A DNA stretch of 60,529 bases from Microscillaceae bacterium (GCA_011390205.1 JAABSX010000022.1:1-60529); one strand, 5' to 3'; counted from the stretch's first letter, positions 37,787-47,797 are shown. Notes: generated by a model from the letters alone, not told the origin. Translations and numbers: made by a program.

Positions 37787-38152
37787 AATGTGTGGTGTGG
37801 TTTGGGTAATACATATAAAACTAAATATAAGTATTTTTTGGGAGATTCGGGAAAAGTTTTGTCTCTAAAATGTGCTTTGAGAATAAATATTTCTGTGGTT
37901 TTCTGACAATTCTTGTTGGTCTATCCCTCGTGAGGTACCTCACCTACGAAACTTTGGTGTCTCACCAAAATCTCTGCTAGGAAAGAGGAATAATTTTACC
38001 CACATAATACAGAGATTTTTTTCTTTAGGGTAGCTTTATAAATCAACTGCACTCTTTTGAGCAAAAAAACAGAGGCTTCATATAAAAAAGGACTTACCAG
38101 AGAAAAAGCAGCGTATAAATGGAAAAGTAATTTTTAAACTGTTAAATTTATT
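37787..38152. other. 366-bp intergenic region with palindromic element
   Basis: This region lies between divergent genes. It holds two adjacent hairpins (37930-37969) and otherwise AT-rich promoter-like sequence. Confidence 0.5.
37930..37969. repeat. tandem hairpin element
   Basis: GTGAGGTACCTCAC (37930-37943) is a perfect 14-bp palindrome. Ten bp later TTTGGTG-TCT-CACCAAA (37953-37969) forms a second hairpin. The layout resembles a REP-type element. Confidence 0.6.
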
Positions 38153-38689
38153 ATGAAAAAACTACATTTTATTACGCTATTTATTGCCTTGATAGCCTTG
38201 GGCTTTACCTCTTGCAAAGACGAAGACTCTGAGCCAAGCAATGCTTTTACGTTTGATGGAGAAACCTTCAGCCTACAGAGTGGCTACATCTATGATTATG
38301 GTGATGGTGGAGGCTTTATACATTTACAATCAGGTACTTACTCTGATGAGACTGGTTACTCTGCCAACACGACCAACTATTTAGGATTACAGTTCTATGG
38401 CTCAAGCGCAGATGCTTTTTTAGAGCCAGGTACTTACATCCTAGGTGCGGAAGTAGGCAAAGAGTTTTCACTAAGTAGCATCATTACCAATATTGCGGTA
38501 TCTCCTGACAATGCCTTCAACTGGTCTAGTTCAACATCTCATGAATTAGCACCACAGACTGGGGGTAGGGTAATCATCAGCAAAAGTGGCACTACTTATA
38601 CCATAGATATCCGTATAGAGTATGGCGAAGGGAAAGTTATGACGGGCTTTTTCAGAGGGACACTTGCACCACGGATTTTGGCAGTATAG
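38153..38689 (+). CDS. lipoprotein, function unknown
   Basis: The 178-residue protein has a signal peptide with lipobox ending GFTSC (Cys 21) followed by an acidic KDEDSEP, typical of Bacteroidota surface lipoproteins. The rest is beta-rich and Gly/Ser/Tyr-rich, with no motif recognised. The start is ATG 38153. A terminator follows. Confidence 0.82.
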   Translation: MKKLHFITLFIALIALGFTSCKDEDSEPSNAFTFDGETFSLQSGYIYDYGDGGGFIHLQSGTYSDETGYSANTTNYLGLQFYGSSADAFLEPGTYILGAEVGKEFSLSSIITNIAVSPDNAFNWSSSTSHELAPQTGGRVIISKSGTTYTIDIRIEYGEGKVMTGFFRGTLAPRILAV

Positions 38690-38711
38690 GTTTTATTGAT
38701 TCTTAAAAATG

Positions 38712-38746
38712 AAAGAAGGCACTCCTCAAAAAGGAGTGTCTTCTTT
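38712..38746. terminator. bidirectional terminator
   Basis: A 15-bp stem (38712-38726 with 38732-38746), with one mismatched or G:T pair and a short A-rich loop, lies between the convergent lipoprotein gene and the type IX cargo gene. Confidence 0.75.
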
Positions 38747-38784
38747 GTTAGATACTGAGGTAGATTTGAAAAAGACCCTTAGAA

Positions 38785-41700
38785 TCACCTCAATATAGTC
38801 AGTTTGCGGCTGTCTCTTCGGATGTTATCCTCTGTGAGCAAACGGTATTCTAGCACCACGATATAGACACCTGCAGGGGCATCTTGTCCATTCATCCTGC
38901 CATCCCACTGGTCTTCGGCCGTGAAGCCCTGAAATATAATCTCTCCCCAGCGGTTATAGATGGTCAGTTTGTAATCTACGAAATACCTCCCAAAAACCTC
39001 TAATTTATCATTCAGTCCGTCATTATTCGGAGAGAAGGCATCAGGCATAAAAATACGGGGCTCGCAATCATCTCGCTCATTGACGATGAAGGTACGCTCT
39101 TCTGTACAGTTGAGGTTGTTTAAGACTCTGACTGTATAGCTTCCAGACTGACTAACAGAGAGCCTTTGTGTAAGTGCTTCTTCTGTTTGGTTAAGCCATT
39201 CGTAAGATACATCTCGGCTAGGGTCTGAGATACCTTCGGTGGCATCGATGATTACAGGAAACTCATCTCCAAAATCTGAGCAAATATCTGAAGCAGACAC
39301 GACAATAACAGGATCTGTAGAGGCTAAGATTTCTATTTGTGTATCAATACTGGCGCAGTTGCCCGCATCTGTGTAACTTAGGGTATAAGCCCCAGCAGCA
39401 TAGAGAGCAGGGTCTAGTGTGGCGATGATATTGCCATTAAGTCTAAATGTGCCACCCGAGGGTTCGGCATTAGGCGTGACAGACCCTCCATCTTGGCAAT
39501 AGACAGGTGCTAAATCTACAAATACAGGCAAACTAGGTGTGCCAATCGTCCGTGTAATAGAATTGGTACACAATGTACTGGGGTCAGTAAAAGTATAAGT
39601 TAATTCATAACTCTGGCCAGGCTCAAGGGCTGCAGGGTCTATGCTCGTGGCAGGCTCTCCATCGAGTGTAAATGTTCCTCCTGCTCTATCTACTTTGTCA
39701 GATAGCCCAAAAGCCACATCACTAGGGCAGTATTGAGCAGCAAGATTCACAAAGTTAATGACTGGGAGAGGAGTAATGCTAAAGGTAGTACTGACCGTGT
39801 TTTGGCATTCAGAGCTTGGGTCAGTATAAATGTAAGTCAGTGCATAAGTTTGACCTCCTATGAGTGCATTGGTATTAAAATCCTGTGCCTCAGCCACAGT
39901 AAAGGGAGTCTGGGCATTTAGCTGAAAGACACCTGTTTGTGTGCTAGAGGGGCTTACTTGTGCATAAAGATCGATATTTCCAAAGTTGAGGCAGTAGTTG
40001 TTTTCTAGACCAGTAAATGCAGGTGAAGGTGGAGCCACTATGCTGATACTTTGCTCAGCAGCATTGCTACATCCTGTGCTAGGCTCTGTGTATTCATACC
40101 TGATGAGATAGCTTTGCCCTACGGTTAGTGTACTAGGGGCAAGTGTACTCAGGGCAGAGCCATCTACTGTAATGCTTCCTTGTGTGCTGCTAGATGGGCT
40201 GACAAAATCAAATAAATCAATACTTGCTCCATTTTGGCAGAGGGTATTAGGAAGATTTGGAAATGTAACTGTAGGTAGTGTATTGACTGTTACTGTCTTA
40301 GAGATTTGATTATCACAGCCTGTAGTAGGGTCAGAATAAAAGAATACTACGTCATAAATGCCTTCTCCGAGTGCAGCAGGGTCAAAAGTAGTAGCACTAT
40401 TGCCCTCTATCGTGAAGCTACTCACACTGGAGATACTTGGGCTAACCGCAGTCAGTAAATCTATGCTAGGTGCATCTATACAATAGGTATTTGCCAAGCC
40501 AGTAAAGCTAAGTACTGGAAGCGCAATTTCATTGACCACAATAGAGTTGGTAGAGCTACAGCCCACATTATTAGAAACAGTAACCGTATAAGTGCCAGGT
40601 GTACTGACTGTATTCAGGCGAGTGTTGATGCCATTAGACCAGCTATACGTAACATTTTCTCCAAAGTCCCCTGCATCTAATGCCACACTTCCGCCTGTGC
40701 AAAAAGTAGCAGTAGGGTCTCCACCAAAATCCACATTAGGATAGAGTAAGGTATTGACAGTACGGTTTACGACAATATCTCTAGTGCCGCAGCCATCTTC
40801 TACAGTAGCTGTGAGGGTGATTTGAAAGCTCCCTGGATTGGTGTACGTATGGCTTACACTGCTCCCATTTTGTTCTGGAGAGCCATCACCGAAGTTCCAA
40901 GTATAGCTTAGGGCATTCTCACCTATAGCATTAAAATCTATCTCTACACCTGTGCAGCTTTCTACGGGACCACTGGTAGTGTTGGCATTGAATTCATCTT
41001 CTATGGCGATTCTGAATTGTAGATTTTCAAAGCCTGCCCCTGCCGTGTAAGCATAGCTTTCACGCTCGCCTATGCCATAGCAGTAGGCGATAAAACCATT
41101 ATTGCACTCAACTACATGGCTGCCATTGCTGATATTAAGTCTTGCGAAAGAGTACTCTGAGCAGTTAGGGAAAGGCTCAAACTTAGAAGTATTGACTGTA
41201 GCTCCATCTAGGGTCAGGCAGCCGATATCTTCAGTTTTTAAGATGACATTGACAAAGTGGTCTGAGAGGTTATTGGTACTTACAGTATTAAACACTGCAC
41301 TTCTAACAGTCTGGTTATTGGGGTTAAGAATGAGCATAGAAGGGTCTCCTTTGGCGAGTGTGTTGCTGTCAAACTGAGGGGGAAGCCCATTGCATTCTTG
41401 TCCTTTCATGTATTGTGTTACGGAGATGGCTCCACTTGCCGAGATACAGCGTGTTGTAAAATCTAGCACATTGATTTCGTGGTAGCGTCCTTGAGGGCCA
41501 TTCCAGTTAATGGCTACACCATTTACAGTGGCAGTGGTGTTTAGTTCTTCTCTAAATATTCGGATGACATAGCCCCCCGTCTGCTCAAGTGAGAAACTAC
41601 CACTACGCCCTGCCCCGAAAGGTGTTACGAGGTATTCAGTACCCCATGTAAAAGTAGGGTATTGCTGTGTAAAAATATGGTCGCAGCGTGTGCAAGTTAG

Positions 41701-42369
41701 CGAAGGTATATTGGCACAGCCTACCCCCGAAAACACGGCAAAAGTCTTACACTCATCTGTGGTAGTGATGATGGTATTGCTTACGTCTGCTGTTTCGCCT
41801 GTCAGTTGCCCTTGGTAGGTTTGTCCTTGATTAAGGGTGATATTCTGAATAGTACCATTTGGATTGGTAATGCGTATGGGTGTGTTGTTATCAATTCCTA
41901 CGATGAGGTATCCAGAAAAAGACCCTCCACCCAGAAATGAACTCACAATATAAGTAGGCTTGATGTCTAGAGTAGCTCTTGGAAGCACCACCGTGGCATC
42001 TGTGGAGTTCGTCAGATTGTTGATGGCAAATACGGAGATGGTATCTTGCGAAATGATTCTGACGGCATTGTTTTTAATGCCCGTGCCCACACTGTGAGCA
42101 GGGTTATTGGGCAGAGTGATTTTGACTGTGCCATTCGCAGTAACATTAAAATTTCGGGTAAAGCCTGCCAATGGAATACTCACCGTGCCAGAGGTAGCCT
42201 TGCGAGAAGTAATGAATAAATCTAATGCTTCTGGGTCACCAAAATTTTGAGTGAAGCCCATCCAAAAATCTTTTCCCTCAGTGCTGAGAGATTGCCCTTG
42301 ACTGTGTTGGGGAGAGATACAAAACAGCAATAACAATAAAAACAAAAACTTGGTAAAGTACTTTTTCAT
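38785..42369 (-). CDS. large type IX-secreted (type B) surface protein
   Basis: The 1194-residue protein has a signal peptide, an N-terminal domain like the IgGFc-binding family (STEGKDFWMGFTQNF), a PKD domain (LSYTWNFGDGSPEQNG), about five related ~80-residue units (each with xNxYC, SIDLL/IDLF, then a Y.Y..P.T.C segment) and a C-terminal sorting domain. The last is the gliding-motility-associated type: PDAFSPNNDGLNDKLEVFG, then YNRWGEIIF, WDGRMNGQDAPAGVYIVVLEY and ending KLTILR. This marks it for type IX export to the cell surface. The start is ATG 42367-42369. Function may be adhesion. Confidence 0.92.
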   Translation of the reverse strand: MKKYFTKFLFLLLLLFCISPQHSQGQSLSTEGKDFWMGFTQNFGDPEALDLFITSRKATSGTVSIPLAGFTRNFNVTANGTVKITLPNNPAHSVGTGIKNNAVRIISQDTISVFAINNLTNSTDATVVLPRATLDIKPTYIVSSFLGGGSFSGYLIVGIDNNTPIRITNPNGTIQNITLNQGQTYQGQLTGETADVSNTIITTTDECKTFAVFSGVGCANIPSLTCTRCDHIFTQQYPTFTWGTEYLVTPFGAGRSGSFSLEQTGGYVIRIFREELNTTATVNGVAINWNGPQGRYHEINVLDFTTRCISASGAISVTQYMKGQECNGLPPQFDSNTLAKGDPSMLILNPNNQTVRSAVFNTVSTNNLSDHFVNVILKTEDIGCLTLDGATVNTSKFEPFPNCSEYSFARLNISNGSHVVECNNGFIAYCYGIGERESYAYTAGAGFENLQFRIAIEDEFNANTTSGPVESCTGVEIDFNAIGENALSYTWNFGDGSPEQNGSSVSHTYTNPGSFQITLTATVEDGCGTRDIVVNRTVNTLLYPNVDFGGDPTATFCTGGSVALDAGDFGENVTYSWSNGINTRLNTVSTPGTYTVTVSNNVGCSSTNSIVVNEIALPVLSFTGLANTYCIDAPSIDLLTAVSPSISSVSSFTIEGNSATTFDPAALGEGIYDVVFFYSDPTTGCDNQISKTVTVNTLPTVTFPNLPNTLCQNGASIDLFDFVSPSSSTQGSITVDGSALSTLAPSTLTVGQSYLIRYEYTEPSTGCSNAAEQSISIVAPPSPAFTGLENNYCLNFGNIDLYAQVSPSSTQTGVFQLNAQTPFTVAEAQDFNTNALIGGQTYALTYIYTDPSSECQNTVSTTFSITPLPVINFVNLAAQYCPSDVAFGLSDKVDRAGGTFTLDGEPATSIDPAALEPGQSYELTYTFTDPSTLCTNSITRTIGTPSLPVFVDLAPVYCQDGGSVTPNAEPSGGTFRLNGNIIATLDPALYAAGAYTLSYTDAGNCASIDTQIEILASTDPVIVVSASDICSDFGDEFPVIIDATEGISDPSRDVSYEWLNQTEEALTQRLSVSQSGSYTVRVLNNLNCTEERTFIVNERDDCEPRIFMPDAFSPNNDGLNDKLEVFGRYFVDYKLTIYNRWGEIIFQGFTAEDQWDGRMNGQDAPAGVYIVVLEYRLLTEDNIRRDSRKLTILR

Positions 42370-42643
42370 GGAGATTGATTTTAAATGATAGTGGAGTCAG
42401 GCAGTATCTTTTATGATGCCAATGAAATAGAGCATCTAAATAGGTTTGTAGTGTATTTAGACATAAATCGCTGCCAAATCATGAGCTACAAGATTTTACC
42501 ATTGATTATTGGAAAATCATAACTACTTACATTCACGGTGTTTTTTCTTCAAAATTAAAAATAAATTGTCATAAAATGCTTTTTGTATCATAAAATTACG
42601 TTGACATAATCTAGGACAAAACGCTTAAAGAATCAGTTTTGAT

Positions 42644-43543
42644 ATGAAAAAATGGATTAGTTTCATGGGGTTTCTTGCTTTGATGTTTCACTTCTCACAG
42701 CTGCTTGCACAGGTAAAACCCAATACAGATACCCTCAAATTTACTTACAAGAGATACACCCTCAAAAAATACCAATACAACCCTCAAGAATGGCGCATGG
42801 AAATCTATCAAGAGGCACAGAAAATCTATGCGCTTGATGCCCCCAAAGCAGGTCATTTACAGTTTGTGAGTGTCAATAATCTTACAAGTTATGATATTGA
42901 CCAAGACGGACATGCCAACCTAATTTTACAAAAATACAGCCCACAAGAGGGCGAGGCGATTACTTGGTATATCCTCTCATTAGAAGCCAATCATTTCAAA
43001 GAAATCACCCAAGTCAAAACCCTCTATGATACGCCTTGGCTGGCTGATTATGACAAAGACGGGGTTTTTGAAATCGTAGTCAAAGATTATACTTTTGCTT
43101 ACTGGAATGCCGCTTTTTTGGATGCTCCTTACCAGACAGTACCACTCAAAATGAGTGGGGGAGGGTATCAGCCCGCACTCGGGTTGATGAAAAAAAAATT
43201 ACCCAATGACCTTTCTCAGAGGGCAAATAAAATAAGAGAAGCAATGCTGCATTTTTATCAAAAAGCGAAAAATACGTATCCCTACGAGGTCAATGTGCTC
43301 GGGGGGGAGGTGCATCAAAGATGGGGTTTTATTCCTCCTGATTTGTGGGCAACTTTGCTAGAATTATACTACACAGGCAATGCCAGTGTTGCAAAAGACT
43401 TTTTAGAGCAATCTTGGTATGAAAATTTAGAAGGCAGAGAAGCCTTTTGGCAAGATTTTCAAAAGCAAGCAGCCAAAAGCCCTTATTGGAGATACATCAG
43501 CACTTGGGATACAAACAGCGAGCAGGCTGGAGCAGAAGAGTAA
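42644..43543 (+). CDS. exported protein with FG-GAP-like repeats
   Basis: The 299-residue protein has a signal peptide (FLALMFHFSQLLAQ) and two Ca-binding-like loops: YDIDQDGHANLILQKY and WLADYDKDGVFEIVVKDYTF. The rest is rich in Trp/Tyr and charged helices. It could bind sugars or a partner, but the evidence is only the DxDxDG loops. The start is ATG 42644. It is upstream of the efflux adaptor gene on the same strand (87 bp). Confidence 0.75.
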   Translation: MKKWISFMGFLALMFHFSQLLAQVKPNTDTLKFTYKRYTLKKYQYNPQEWRMEIYQEAQKIYALDAPKAGHLQFVSVNNLTSYDIDQDGHANLILQKYSPQEGEAITWYILSLEANHFKEITQVKTLYDTPWLADYDKDGVFEIVVKDYTFAYWNAAFLDAPYQTVPLKMSGGGYQPALGLMKKKLPNDLSQRANKIREAMLHFYQKAKNTYPYEVNVLGGEVHQRWGFIPPDLWATLLELYYTGNASVAKDFLEQSWYENLEGREAFWQDFQKQAAKSPYWRYISTWDTNSEQAGAEE

Positions 43544-43630
43544 ATCCTAGTATATGTTAAAAGACTGTAAATAATTTGTTTTTGTGCTCGAAATTATCTT
43601 TTTTAGGGAAAATCATTCATCAAAACCACC

Positions 43631-44929
43631 ATGAAAAAACGAATTTATATTCTACTCGGCATCATTATCTTACTTTCAATAGCAGGTTATTTCTTCTGGA
43701 ATCAAGGCGGAGGAAAACAAGAAGAAATCTTTGTGAAAGTAAAAAAAGGGGAGTTTAAAATCACCGTAGAAAACTCTGGAGAGTTATACGCCAAAAAATC
43801 AGTAGATATCAGAGGACCAGAAGGTTTGCGTAATGCACAGATTTGGCAGGTAAAAATCGCCAACATCATCCCCGAAGGGCAACAAGTAAAAGAAGGAGAT
43901 TTTGTCGCTTCGCTTGACCGCTCCGAACTCGTCGATAAACTTCGCACCAAGCAAGCTGACCTTGACAAAGCCAACTCACAATACACACAAACCAAGTTAG
44001 ACACCACCCTCGAGCTCAGAGAAGCAAGAGATAACATGGTCAATTTGCGTTTTTCGCAGCAAGAAAAAAGATTAGAGTTACAGCAATCACAATACGAGCC
44101 ACCTGCCACCATCAAAAAAGCTGAAATAGACCTCGAAAAATCTGAAAGAGCTTACAACCAAGCCTTAGAAAATTACCTTATCAAGCAAAGAAAAGCTGTA
44201 GCCCGTATGCAAGAAGCGGCTGCTACCCTCTCACAAGCCCAGCAAACCGTAGATTTTTTGCAGAGTTTGTTAGATGATTTTGAAATCAAAGCCCCCGAAG
44301 CAGGGATGGTCATCTATGCCCGTGATTGGGGAGGGGAGAAAAAGCGTGAAGGCTCAAGCATCAGTGGCTGGGATCCCATCGTGGCTACTTTGCCCGATAT
44401 GTCGGTGATGGTTTCTCGGACTTACATCAATGAAGTAGATATTCGCAAAATAAAAACTGGACAAAAAGTAACCATAGGTTTGGATGCTTTTCCAGAAAAA
44501 AAATTGACAGGCAAAGTCATAGAAGTAGCCAATGTAGGCGAGCAAAGACCCAAATCTGACGCAAAAGTTTTTGAGGTCAATATAGAAATTAATCAGAGAG
44601 ATACACTCCTGATGCCCTCTATGACTACCAGCAACCTGATATTGACTGAGGCAATCCCTACGGCTTATTATGTGCCTCTAGAAAGCCTCAATACCTTGGG
44701 AGACTCGCTTACCTACGTGTTCAAAAAAACAAATACGGGCTTGGTCAGGCAGCAAGTAAAAATAGGAAAAGCCAATGCCAACGAAATCCAGGTACTAGCT
44801 GGACTTAGCGAAGAAGATGAGGTATTGATTTCTCGTCCTTCTAAGCCAGATGCTTACAGATTGGTCAAGCTTAGCCCCGCTGAGCTAAAAGAGGACAAAG
44901 CAAAATCGAAAAACATTACGCAGAAGTAG
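43631..44929 (+). CDS. HlyD/MacA-type periplasmic efflux adaptor
   Basis: The 432-residue protein has a TM anchor (IYILLGIIILLSIAGYFFW), a lipoyl-like segment (IIPEGQQVKEGDFVASLDRSE), a coiled-coil hairpin (about 95-210), and a beta-barrel region (PDMSVMVSRTYINEVDIRKIKTGQKVTIGL). It links an inner-membrane permease to an outer-membrane channel. It lies upstream of the MacB-like permease with one gene between. No outer-membrane factor is in the window. Confidence 0.9.
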   Translation: MKKRIYILLGIIILLSIAGYFFWNQGGGKQEEIFVKVKKGEFKITVENSGELYAKKSVDIRGPEGLRNAQIWQVKIANIIPEGQQVKEGDFVASLDRSELVDKLRTKQADLDKANSQYTQTKLDTTLELREARDNMVNLRFSQQEKRLELQQSQYEPPATIKKAEIDLEKSERAYNQALENYLIKQRKAVARMQEAAATLSQAQQTVDFLQSLLDDFEIKAPEAGMVIYARDWGGEKKREGSSISGWDPIVATLPDMSVMVSRTYINEVDIRKIKTGQKVTIGLDAFPEKKLTGKVIEVANVGEQRPKSDAKVFEVNIEINQRDTLLMPSMTTSNLILTEAIPTAYYVPLESLNTLGDSLTYVFKKTNTGLVRQQVKIGKANANEIQVLAGLSEEDEVLISRPSKPDAYRLVKLSPAELKEDKAKSKNITQK

Positions 44930-44957
44930 AGCTTTGTTCTGAAATAAAAACATCCAG

Positions 44958-45710
44958 ATGAAAAAAAGACAAACTATGCAATTAACCATTCCCAAACCCT
45001 GCTCAGAAGATTGGTCTGCAATGGCTTCTTCGGATATGGGAAGATACTGCAATAGTTGTGAAAAAACAGTCATCGATTTTACTAAAATGACCGATCAAGA
45101 ACTCAAAGATGTTTTTAACAAAATAGGCAAGGAAAAAGTATGTGGACGATTTAGAGAAAATCAATTAGATAGAACCATTACAGACCCTACGCTCACTGCA
45201 AAGCGTACTTGGATTCCTTCGGCATTATTGAGCGTTTTTCTGATGTTTGGTCAATACGAAATAGCTTCTTCACAAGAAAATAGAACAATTCAAACAGTCA
45301 AAATTCCTTCTAAACAGGCTTCTCAAAAAGAAGAAGATAAGACTGTTTCTTCTAATAATAAGTCTTCTATAATAAAAGGTCGTGTGATTGACTTTGAAAC
45401 TGAAGAAGGTGTTCCTGGTGTAACAGTAGCTTTAAAAAATACGGAGATTAAAGTACTTAGTGATCCAAAAGGCTTATTTTCCTTAGAAATCCCAGAAAAT
45501 AGGTCAAATCAGTCATTCATTATCATATTTAGGGCTATCGGATATCAAAGTAAAGAATTAGAAATTGATACTCAAGATATTGCCTCTATGGTAGTCTTAA
45601 AACTTGAGATTGATACAACAACTCTATCAGAAACGGTAATAGTAGGAGGTGCTTGTAGAGCCTCCATTTTTAGAAGATTCTTCAATTTATTTAGAAAAAA
45701 ACACAGATAA
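44958..45710 (+). CDS. zinc-ribbon-like protein with carboxypeptidase regulatory domain
   Basis: The 250-residue protein has four Cys (15, 31, 34, 62) in an N-terminal PKPCSEDWSAMASSDMGRYC and SCEKTVIDFTKMT pattern that may bind metal. A TM segment follows (about 85-105), then a carboxypeptidase-regulatory (beta-sandwich) domain: IIKGRVIDFETEEGVPGVTV, LSDPKGLFSLEIPEN. The C-terminal tail is basic (FRRFFNLFRKKHR). Such proteins occur in Bacteroidota but no function is known. It sits between the adaptor and permease genes; its start is ATG 44958, 28 bp after the adaptor stop. Confidence 0.8.
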   Translation: MKKRQTMQLTIPKPCSEDWSAMASSDMGRYCNSCEKTVIDFTKMTDQELKDVFNKIGKEKVCGRFRENQLDRTITDPTLTAKRTWIPSALLSVFLMFGQYEIASSQENRTIQTVKIPSKQASQKEEDKTVSSNNKSSIIKGRVIDFETEEGVPGVTVALKNTEIKVLSDPKGLFSLEIPENRSNQSFIIIFRAIGYQSKELEIDTQDIASMVVLKLEIDTTTLSETVIVGGACRASIFRRFFNLFRKKHR

Positions 45711-45744
45711 TAAAATTACATTCAATCACCTTCAATAAAAAAAT

Positions 45745-47097
45745 ATGTGGAATAGATACCTTTCTAACCTTGCCATTGCTTGGGATGCCATCTTAGCCAA
45801 TAAACTCAGGGCTGCACTGACTACCCTCGGGATTATCTTCGGAGTAGCAGCTGTGATAGCGATGCTTGCCATCGGCAACGGTGCTCAGCAAGAGATTCTG
45901 ACGCAAATAAAGCTAGTGGGAGTAAATAATATCGTGGTTACGCCCATCTTAACTTCCTCCAATGACAATGAAGACGGAGAAAATGCAGGAAATACTAAAA
46001 AAGTAGCTTCACAATTCTCAAGTGGACTGACCCTTGCAGATGCCCGCAGCATCGCTCAGATTCCTACCGTAACGCAGGTAAGCCCCGAGATAGTCATAGA
46101 AACCAACGTAATCTACGAAGGAGCAGCCCTTAAAACCAAACTTGTAGGCATAGAACCAGCTTATTTTGATTTGATAGCCTTTGAGATAGAGCGTGGAAGG
46201 ATGTTTTCTGACAGAAATATAGAGCTAGGAGACAGGGTCTGCATCATAGGACAAGAAATTGCAAGTCGTTTTTTTGCAGGTAAAAACCCCATAGGGCAAT
46301 CCATCAAATGCGAAAATCATTGGCTCGAGGTCATAGGCGTTTTAGAAAGACGCAATGTATCCGAAAGCAGCATCGAAAACCTAGGCATCCGAAATTATGA
46401 CAGAGATATTTATATCCCGACCCAGACAGCACTTTTACGCTATCGCAATAGAAGCCTCGTAACCAAAAGCCAAATCAAAAGAGCCGACCAAGAACGCCAA
46501 GAAGAAAATGAAAATGCCGAACCGAGTGCCAAAACACCTGTAAATTATCATCAGCTAGACCGCCTAGTAGTCCAAATCTCTGAAACCGAAAAGCTAAAAA
46601 GCTCACAAGAAATCTTAGCCAGAATGCTCAACCGCCGCCATAATGGTGAAATAGACTATCAAATCGAAATCCCCGAACTTCTTCTCAAACAACAGCAACG
46701 CACCAAAAGCATTTTCAATTTAGTATTGGGAGTGATTGCGGGCATTTCTCTGTTGGTAGGCGGCATCGGGATTATGAACATCATGCTTGCCTCTGTCTTG
46801 GAGCGAATCCGTGAGATAGGGCTTCGCCTTGCGATGGGTGCCCAAAAGAAAGACATCGTGCTTCAGTTTATGTTCGAGGCTGTTTTGATAAGTCTTTTTG
46901 GAGGAATTGCAGGGATTATTTTGGGGGTAGTGATGGCAAATGTGATTGCACAAGTTGCGGAGATTCCTACCATTATTTCATTTCTTTCTATCTTCTTATC
47001 TTTCTTTGTATCGGCTACTGTGGGGCTGATTTTTGGAATAGCACCTGCCCGTCGTGCTGCCAAGCAAGACCCTATTGCCTCGCTGAGGTATGAGTAA
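45745..47097 (+). CDS. MacB/FtsX-type ABC transporter permease
   Basis: The 450-residue permease has TM1 near residues 21-43 (LRAALTTLGIIFGVAAVIAML), a periplasmic MacB_PCD domain, and three C-terminal TM helices (LVLGVIAGISLLVGGIGIMNIML, EAVLISLFGGIAGIILGVVM, IFLSFFVSATVGLIFGIAPARRAA). It ends DPIASLRYE, as in MacB. It should export a substrate with the adaptor at 43631. There is no ATPase domain in this protein and no ABC ATPase gene in the window. Confidence 0.92.
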   Translation: MWNRYLSNLAIAWDAILANKLRAALTTLGIIFGVAAVIAMLAIGNGAQQEILTQIKLVGVNNIVVTPILTSSNDNEDGENAGNTKKVASQFSSGLTLADARSIAQIPTVTQVSPEIVIETNVIYEGAALKTKLVGIEPAYFDLIAFEIERGRMFSDRNIELGDRVCIIGQEIASRFFAGKNPIGQSIKCENHWLEVIGVLERRNVSESSIENLGIRNYDRDIYIPTQTALLRYRNRSLVTKSQIKRADQERQEENENAEPSAKTPVNYHQLDRLVVQISETEKLKSSQEILARMLNRRHNGEIDYQIEIPELLLKQQQRTKSIFNLVLGVIAGISLLVGGIGIMNIMLASVLERIREIGLRLAMGAQKKDIVLQFMFEAVLISLFGGIAGIILGVVMANVIAQVAEIPTIISFLSIFLSFFVSATVGLIFGIAPARRAAKQDPIASLRYE

Positions 47098-47107
47098 AGG
47101 GATGAAG

Positions 47108-47133
47108 GAGTTTGTACGTTGGAGTGTCTGATT
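47108..47133. repeat. 26-bp direct repeat, left copy
   Basis: It matches 47869-47894 with four mismatches. The two copies bracket the small membrane-protein gene 47264-47782. Confidence 0.6.
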
Positions 47134-47263
47134 TTTATTTGCATGTCCAGGGAAATTAAGTTCGTGTTTTGGTGTTTTTCTCAAACTTATGTACTTTTAA
47201 CAGTAAGTGTCTAAACATCTTATTTTCATAGAGTTTGATATTGTATTTAATCAAAATGAAATT

Positions 47264-47782
47264 ATGAGAGAATTTTTTAAAAAAATGAAGTTAATTGACT
47301 TTTTAACAACTGAAGTTGAAATTCAAAAAGATGAGTTTGTATCAATCTTCAAAACAAAGGTAGAAGAAGGTCGCATAGGTTTATTATCAGAGGTTTTTGA
47401 TGGTTTTACTTCAAGTAAATATAAATTTAAGGGGCATGTAGGTTTTGATGAGTTTAAAATCAAAAGAAGGGTTCTTGGAAGACGCTTTGATGCTACGGTT
47501 GTCAGTGGCAATTATAGACAGAAAAACGAGAAACTACTCATTGAAGCAGAAATAAATGGGCTCGATATGGTGAAGAACTCATACTTTAGCAGTTTTATCT
47601 TTTACATTATCTTCGTTGGGTGGTCTATTACTGTTGGAGGAGATACTGATAAGTTTATGCTCCTAGTTTTTCTTATTCTTGGTATATTTACGTTTTTTGT
47701 TCCATATTTTACAATGAGAGGAAATGTAAAGAAAATGAAGAAGGAACTGGAGCAGGAATTTTATAACATGACTAAAAAATAA
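47264..47782 (+). CDS. small membrane protein, function unknown
   Basis: The 172-residue protein has a soluble N-terminal half (MREFFKKMKLIDFLTTEVE, then beta-like VGFDEFKIKRRVLGRRFDATVVSG) and two TM helices near the C-terminus (SSFIFYIIFVGWSITV and FMLLVFLILGIFTFFVPYF), then a basic tail. I chose ATG 47264; a GTG at 47207 would add 19 residues of less convincing sequence. No family recognised. It lies in a repeat-rich block. Confidence 0.65.
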   Translation: MREFFKKMKLIDFLTTEVEIQKDEFVSIFKTKVEEGRIGLLSEVFDGFTSSKYKFKGHVGFDEFKIKRRVLGRRFDATVVSGNYRQKNEKLLIEAEINGLDMVKNSYFSSFIFYIIFVGWSITVGGDTDKFMLLVFLILGIFTFFVPYFTMRGNVKKMKKELEQEFYNMTKK

Positions 47783-47797
47783 GTACTTATCTCACCT

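Noticed and set aside
43576-43758. 60-codon plus-strand ORF over the adaptor start
   Set aside because: It overlaps the MacA-like gene, which has better family support.
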